A DNA stretch of 34,296 nt, taken from the IMG/VR virus record IMGVR_UViG_3300025759_000327, positions 1 to 34,296 of that record; one strand, written 5' to 3'. Positions 29,468 through 34,296 of the stretch are shown piece after piece (the first letter of the stretch is position 1; the number at the start of each line of letters is the position of its first letter). The translations under genes were made by a program, and so were the position numbers. Source of the stretch: a virus. The notes below the pieces were generated by a model that searched no databases, was not told where the DNA came from, and saw only the letters and a program-made list of their open reading frames with translations.

Positions 29468-32018
29468 TTTTAGAGAATGTATTATTGCTGCTGCTAAAAA
29501 AGGATTAATACAAGATAAAAATAGAGAAAAAGAAATGCTTGCCATGTTTGATGATAAACTAGAATTGTTTTCTAAATCCATGAGTAAGTTAGAAGCAGAG
29601 CAAGCGGCAAGTGATGCTGTGTTTAAAATTGTCAAACAACAAGTTAAGAAAAAAGCTGTTGAAAATACAATCGCTGTTTTTAAACAAAACGAATTAAAAA
29701 AAATAATTGATAATTATAAAAACAATGTTGGCGAGGAAGATGTTGCTATGGGTTTTCGTTCCTTGCATGGTAAAGCAGAAGGTCCACGCATTGTAACTAA
29801 TTTAGAGATACGCCATAAATCTATTTTTGGTACACTTACATCTGAATTAAGCGATGTGATGGAAGCATATGCAAATCGTTTAGTGCGTAAATGGAAAAGA
29901 GCAAATCCACAATCACTTGTTGAAGAAATGTTCGAACCAGGAAGTAGTGGAAATAAAGGTGCAGAAATTTGGGGTAAGTCATTAAAAGAAACATTAAAAA
30001 AAGGAAAAGCAATGTTAGCCAAAAATGGTGTAATGATTGCTGATGATCCTGATTGGAAATTTCCCCAAGTACACAACACAACAACAATAAAAAAACATTT
30101 AAAAAAATCTTATAAAAAATTTATAAAAACCATGAATGACGCAGATGCAAATATTGCGGCAAAAAAAGAATGGGTAAATATTATAAAGCCATTATTAAAT
30201 AAATCAAAAATGGTTGATGATAAAACTGGGTTAACATTTGATGTTTTACCAGATGCAGAATTTGATAAAGCATTAGATGCAGCATTAATGAATATTATTA
30301 CCGATGGTTTAGGTGTTGGTAAAAAAACTGGTTTAAAAAAATTTAGTGAATCTCGATTTTTAAAATTTAAAGATGCAAAAGGGTGGGGAGAATACAATAC
30401 TAAATTTGGAAGTGATCCAGTACAAATGATGTATGAACATTTAGATGTTATGGCGAGAGCTATTGCTGAAACACAAATATTTGGACCAAAACCACAAACA
30501 GTAAGAGCTGCATTAAAAAAACACGTTCAAGAAAAATCTTTTAGACGAGCATTTACAAAAAGAAAAATGTTAGCACAAGATGAAACAAATCGTGCCAATA
30601 CATTAATTAAAAAAGCTGATTTAGAATATGATTTATTTGTTGGTCGAGGTCATTTATCCGTTGATAACAGATACGCTAAAATAGGTAGTGGTTTTCGAAA
30701 TTTTGGTACTGGTACATTATTGTCAGGATCAGGACCAGTTGTGCTTATTGGAGATATGGCTACAACATTTACTAATGCGTCAATGCGTGGATGGTCGCCA
30801 TGGAGAGCTGTTGTTAATAGTTTAGGAGAACAGTTTAAAGGTAAAGAGGGTAGGCAATTTGCAGCATATTTAGAATTAATTTTAGATGATTTAATTCAAA
30901 ATAATATGGCAATGTCGAGATTTATGGATGATGTTGATAGTGGAGGATTAGCAAAAGTATATTCTACCGCATTACTTCGATTAGGTGCAGTTTCACGATT
31001 TACCCAACAAGCAAGAAATGCTGGAGGTAAATTTATTTTATCAGGACAAGGTTTAGGTTATTATACAAAATATTCTTTTGATGATTTAGTTAGATTGTCT
31101 AAAGGTAAATTTAATAATGAGGGAAAAACTTTAAAATTATTAGATCAATATAATATAACAAAAACTGATTGGGAAATTATACGAACCACAGAAATGTGGA
31201 ATCCTAAAGGTAATTTAAAATTTATTGATCCAGGTGCAATCGCATCACGAACTGATATAAATAAAGAGCTTGCTACAAATGTTGCTTTAAAATTAAAAGA
31301 TTTAGTAATGACAGAACAAGATCATATGGTTGTTGTTAATTCTGTAAGACAACAAGCATCAGCGTCATGGTTAAAAAGAGGTACATTTGGTGGAGAATTA
31401 GGATTATCTGCTTTTATGTTTAAAAGTTTTCCTATTAATATTATTATTCATAACATTAGACGAGCTATGTCTGCACCTCCTGGAGCAATCAATAAAGCAA
31501 AATATACAGCGATGTTAGTTTCAGGTATGACATTTACTGGTGGCGTAATGATGTTATCAAATGATATTTTAAATGGTCGTGATCCTAGAAGAATATTAAG
31601 TTTTGATTTTTGGACACAAGCAATTTTAAAAGGGGGTGCTTTAGGTCCATATGGCGATGCTCTTGTTGGCGATCCTGATGCACGACAATTTGGTTTTTTA
31701 TTAACTGGTCCAATTGCATCTTTCTTTGGCGATTTTTGGGGTGTTACTGGTGGTGCTTTATACCAAGCTACTTTAGGGGATGAAAATGTTAACTATGGTG
31801 GTCGTATGTCAAAATTTATTAGAAGTTGGTCGCCAAAACCTTTTTATTTAAAATTAATATTACAACGTTATATTTTTGACCAATTAGATAAACTAATGAA
31901 TGAAAATCATTATGAGAACATGAATAGGCACATGAGTGGTGTTTATGACAAAGGAAGTGATTATTGGTGGAAACCAGATGAATTATTACCTGAAAGATTA
32001 CCTAAATTTAAACAATAA
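29460..32018 (+). CDS. large internal core protein (gp16-like position), GTG start
   Basis: 852 residues. GTG at 29460 is preceded by GAGG and overlaps the previous gene by eight bases. N-terminal SFRECIIAAAKKGLI, helical and basic to about 400, then hydrophobic segments around 413-440 (GTGTLLSGSGPVVLIGDMAT), 646-665 (LSAFMFKSFPINIIIHNI) and 682-700 (AMLVSGMTFTGGVMML). The C-terminus carries Trp/Tyr-rich SWSPKPFYLKLILQ. It fits the last internal virion protein of marine podoviruses that helps move DNA across the inner membrane; no peptidoglycan hydrolase motif was recognised. Confidence 0.7.
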   Translation: MPSFRECIIAAAKKGLIQDKNREKEMLAMFDDKLELFSKSMSKLEAEQAASDAVFKIVKQQVKKKAVENTIAVFKQNELKKIIDNYKNNVGEEDVAMGFRSLHGKAEGPRIVTNLEIRHKSIFGTLTSELSDVMEAYANRLVRKWKRANPQSLVEEMFEPGSSGNKGAEIWGKSLKETLKKGKAMLAKNGVMIADDPDWKFPQVHNTTTIKKHLKKSYKKFIKTMNDADANIAAKKEWVNIIKPLLNKSKMVDDKTGLTFDVLPDAEFDKALDAALMNIITDGLGVGKKTGLKKFSESRFLKFKDAKGWGEYNTKFGSDPVQMMYEHLDVMARAIAETQIFGPKPQTVRAALKKHVQEKSFRRAFTKRKMLAQDETNRANTLIKKADLEYDLFVGRGHLSVDNRYAKIGSGFRNFGTGTLLSGSGPVVLIGDMATTFTNASMRGWSPWRAVVNSLGEQFKGKEGRQFAAYLELILDDLIQNNMAMSRFMDDVDSGGLAKVYSTALLRLGAVSRFTQQARNAGGKFILSGQGLGYYTKYSFDDLVRLSKGKFNNEGKTLKLLDQYNITKTDWEIIRTTEMWNPKGNLKFIDPGAIASRTDINKELATNVALKLKDLVMTEQDHMVVVNSVRQQASASWLKRGTFGGELGLSAFMFKSFPINIIIHNIRRAMSAPPGAINKAKYTAMLVSGMTFTGGVMMLSNDILNGRDPRRILSFDFWTQAILKGGALGPYGDALVGDPDARQFGFLLTGPIASFFGDFWGVTGGALYQATLGDENVNYGGRMSKFIRSWSPKPFYLKLILQRYIFDQLDKLMNENHYENMNRHMSGVYDKGSDYWWKPDELLPERLPKFKQ

Positions 32019-32061
32019 TTTAGTTGAACATTATTGACATTTAATTTAAGAAATAACAATA

Positions 32062-32089
32062 AACTAGATATTTCTGTCTAGTTTTTTTT
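32062..32089 (+). terminator. intrinsic terminator before the tail fibre gene
   Basis: AACTAGA, loop TATTTCTG, TCTAGTT, running into eight T. It closes the internal virion protein operon; the fibre gene 26 bases further on then needs read-through or its own promoter. Confidence 0.8.
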
Positions 32090-32114
32090 ATTTTCCAAAA
32101 CATCAGAGGACGAC

Positions 32115-33770
32115 ATGACGATTTCTAGCACGACTACGAAAAATTCGTATAGTGGAAATGGATCTACTACAACCTTTGCTTATGGTTTTTTTATTCCAGC
32201 ATCAACAGATATACAAGTAATTGTACGATCTGCAAATGGAACGGAAACAGTAAAAGCTGAAGGTACTGGATCAACTAACTATGCTATTACAAATGTTGGC
32301 AACGCCAATGGTGGAAATATTGTATTTGTAACTGCACCAGCATCAGGGGAAACTGTTGTACTTCGTAGAAATACAGCAAAGACACAAGCAACTGATTATG
32401 TTGCTAATGATCCTTTCCCAGCAGAAACACATGAAAGTGCATTAGATAAACTAACAATTATTGGTCAAGATTTACAAGAACAAGTTGATCGTTCTATAAA
32501 ATTATCAAGAACGAATACAATGACCAGTACCGACTTTACAACAAGTGCTACTGATCGTGCATCAAAAATTTTAGCTTTTGATAGTTCTGGAGAAATATCT
32601 GTTACACAAGAATTAGGTACAGTTAAAGGTAACTGGGGTGCAAGTACAGCTTATCAACAAAGAGATATAGTAAAAGATACTTCTACCAATAATATTTTTA
32701 TTGCCTTAACAGCTCATACATCTTCTGGCTCACAGCCACTTACAACGAATACTGATAGTGCTAAATGGAGTTTATTAGTAGATGCTGCATCGGCAACGAC
32801 AAGTCAAACTGCTGCCGCTACAAGTGCTACTGCTGCTGCAAGTTCCGCTACTGCTGCTGCATCATCCGCATCAACAGCATCTGGTCATAAAGATACTGCA
32901 ACGACAAAAGCAAGTGAAGCTGCATCATCCGCTACAGCTGCGGCATCATCCGCTACGTCTGCTGCTGCAAGTTACGATACTTTTGATGATAGATTTTTAG
33001 GAGCAAAATCTTCTGATCCATCTGCTGATAATGATGGAGATAGTTTAATTACTGGTGCTTTATATTTTAATACATCAAACAATGTAATGATGGTTTACAC
33101 AGGATCTGCCTGGGTAAGAACAACACCATCATCTTCGGATCAAACAAATATTAATACTCTATCTGCAAGTGCTGTGGTAACTGACATGGGTTTACTTGCA
33201 ACAAGTGATGTAATTGCTGATATGGCTCTACTTGCTGATAGTGATGTTATTGCTGATATGAATACTTTAGCAACATCAGATATAGTAAGTGATCTTAATC
33301 AACTTGCGACATCAGATATTGTAACTGATATGAATTTATTAGCGACAAGTTCCAATGTAACAAACATGGCAACTCTTGGAGCAAGTGGTGTAGTTGGAAA
33401 TATTGCAACTGTAGCTGGATCAATATCAAATGTTAATACTGTTTCATCAAATATAAGTGGAGTAAATAGTTTTGCTGATAGATATAGAATAGCATCATCT
33501 GCTCCTAGTTCTTCTTTAGACGAAGGAGATTTATATTACGATACATCTGCTAACACTTTAAATTTTTACAATGGATCTGCTTGGTCGGCTATTGTTGCTG
33601 ATACCGATGTTAAAGTTCTTGTAAGTTCAAATGACTCAACTGCTGGTTTTTTGAATGGTAAATTAGTTGCTGGTACAGCGATTACTTTTGCCGAAGCTAA
33701 TGATGGCAGTAACGAAACACTAACAATAAATGCAACTGATCCGACAGCTCTTGCGATTGCGTTAGGATAG
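32115..33770 (+). CDS. tail fibre protein (gp17-like N-terminus)
   Basis: 551 residues. The first 130 residues form the virion-binding domain of T7-type fibres (YSGNGSTTTFAYGFFIPAST, FPAETHESALDKLTII, LQEQVDRSIKLS). Residues 224-287 are an Ala/Ser/Thr trimer-type coiled coil. Residues 346-440 hold repeats of about twelve residues (LATSDVIADM, LADSDVIADM, LATSDIVSDL, LATSDIVTDM). A module G-LY-(N/D)T...Y-GSAW occurs twice (314-334 and 471-491). There is no obvious receptor-binding tip, so further fibre or tip proteins (next genes) are expected. AGAGGA precedes the start. Confidence 0.82.
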   Translation: MTISSTTTKNSYSGNGSTTTFAYGFFIPASTDIQVIVRSANGTETVKAEGTGSTNYAITNVGNANGGNIVFVTAPASGETVVLRRNTAKTQATDYVANDPFPAETHESALDKLTIIGQDLQEQVDRSIKLSRTNTMTSTDFTTSATDRASKILAFDSSGEISVTQELGTVKGNWGASTAYQQRDIVKDTSTNNIFIALTAHTSSGSQPLTTNTDSAKWSLLVDAASATTSQTAAATSATAAASSATAAASSASTASGHKDTATTKASEAASSATAAASSATSAAASYDTFDDRFLGAKSSDPSADNDGDSLITGALYFNTSNNVMMVYTGSAWVRTTPSSSDQTNINTLSASAVVTDMGLLATSDVIADMALLADSDVIADMNTLATSDIVSDLNQLATSDIVTDMNLLATSSNVTNMATLGASGVVGNIATVAGSISNVNTVSSNISGVNSFADRYRIASSAPSSSLDEGDLYYDTSANTLNFYNGSAWSAIVADTDVKVLVSSNDSTAGFLNGKLVAGTAITFAEANDGSNETLTINATDPTALAIALG

Positions 33771-33780
33771 AAAGGAGAAT

Positions 33781-34146
33781 ATGGCTAACACATTTAAAAC
33801 TGTAACTTTTGCAGCTGAACCAGCAAGTGCTGGAACACCTTATACAATGTACACAGTAGCTGGTAGTACGACTACTGTTGTTCTCGGTTTGCGTTTAACT
33901 AATATCCATACTACTTCTGTTTCAGTTGAGGTAGAGCTTGTTAGTGATACAGCAAATCGTAATGGAGCAAACAATGTTGCTAATGGTACTGCGTTTCTTG
34001 CAAAGGATGTTGTGATCCCAGCAAAATCTAGTTTGGAAATTTTGGCTGGATCTAAGATTGTAATGGAAACAACAGACGTACTTAAAATAGATTGTAGTGT
34101 AGCAGATAAAGTATCTGGTGCATTATCAATCATGGAAATAACTTAG
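33781..34146 (+). CDS. virion protein following the tail fibre
   Basis: 121 residues, beta-rich, with an Ig-like pattern: MANTFKTVTFAAEPASAGTP, TVVLGLRLTNIHTTSVSVEV, DVVIPAKSSLEILAGSKIVM, ending ALSIMEIT. Proteins of this type follow fibre genes in marine phages and are thought to be structural. Strong GGAG precedes the start. Function not established. Confidence 0.65.
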   Translation: MANTFKTVTFAAEPASAGTPYTMYTVAGSTTTVVLGLRLTNIHTTSVSVEVELVSDTANRNGANNVANGTAFLAKDVVIPAKSSLEILAGSKIVMETTDVLKIDCSVADKVSGALSIMEIT

Positions 34147-34154
34147 AGGGTAAA

Positions 34155-34296
34155 TTGACTTACATTGGACAACAACCTAGCACTACTTTTGATAGTGGTA
34201 TTCAAGATCGTTTTACTGGTTTAACTACTAACACAGTAACTCTTACACATGACATATCTGCTGAAACAGATATTCTTGTTGTTTGGAATAATATCG
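34155..34296 (+). CDS. tail fibre-type protein, 3' end missing
   Basis: Starts at TTG 34155 with GAGGG just upstream and runs off the window after 47 codons. LTYIGQQPSTTFDSGIQDRF followed by TVTLTHDISAETDILVVWNN is the N-terminal particle-binding motif of many podoviral fibre or tail-spike proteins. Its reading frame would continue into the frame of the first gene (from base 3) if the window ends were joined. Confidence 0.75.
   Translation, partial: MTYIGQQPSTTFDSGIQDRFTGLTTNTVTLTHDISAETDILVVWNNI

Noticed and set aside
29714-30087. Two overlapping minus-strand frames inside the large internal virion gene
   Set aside because: Antisense to a well-supported gene; no start signals.
29460-32018. 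Lytic transglycosylase domain in the internal virion proteins
   Set aside because: No Glu-Ser or related catalytic signature of SLT domains could be found in the 707- or 852-residue proteins.
1-34296. CRISPR arrays, insertion sequences, group I introns, reverse transcriptases
   Set aside because: No regularly spaced repeats of CRISPR size, no transposase or terminal inverted repeats, and no intron-like interruption of a conserved gene were seen.

Overview
The window is most of the genome of a temperate, short-tailed (podovirus-type) phage of an AT-rich alphaproteobacterium. The phage assignment rests on a complete T7-type virion gene set plus integrase, repressor and lysis genes. The alphaproteobacterial assignment rests on a GTTC-N7-GTTC box, the LexA site typical of that class, and on a protein resembling the LexA DNA-binding domain. 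The strong A+T bias and the kinds of small virion proteins suggest a marine host such as SAR11, but that is inference. No host genes are seen.

Layout: 1-3293 (+) is the 3' part of a Glu-rich tail-associated protein followed by a lysis cassette (membrane/coiled-coil protein, small secreted protein, XhlA-like protein, PD-(D/E)XK nuclease, T4-type lysozyme, 34-residue membrane peptide, GTA-type holin, zinc-ribbon protein). 3338-4543 (-) is a tyrosine integrase. 4544-4904 holds repeats that look like integrase arm sites, and 4905-4979 is a complete tRNA-Asn(GTT), the likely attachment site. 4981-8355 (-) is a nine-gene operon in which every junction overlaps: RecB-type exonuclease, Rad52/ERF-type annealing protein, SSB-like protein, excisionase-like HTH protein, MazG-like protein, LexA-DBD protein and unknowns. 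8356-9175 is a lambda-like switch: a repressor gene flanked by two outward promoters with identical operator/-10 spacing. 9176-10999 (+) is cro, a metallopeptidase, a DnaA-domain-IV protein, a winged-helix replication protein with iterons inside its gene, and a DUF6362-like protein. 11003-12473 (-) is an accessory operon of very small proteins. 12563-34296 (+) holds terminase, a C5-methyltransferase-like gene, portal, scaffold, capsid, tail tube, internal virion proteins and tail fibres.

How it works together: control and replication are lambda-like (pL-recombination / repressor / pR-cro-replication, origin in the initiator gene) while the particle is T7-like. There is no phage RNA polymerase, DNA polymerase or primase-helicase in the window, so host polymerases are presumably used. 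The repressor seems to lack the Ser nucleophile of self-cleaving repressors, an SOS box sits on the recombination promoter, and an HExxH peptidase is encoded next to cro. Together these point to an induction circuit that differs from lambda's.

The first and last genes are both cut by the window ends. Both fit tail-fibre-type proteins, so the window may be an almost complete genome.
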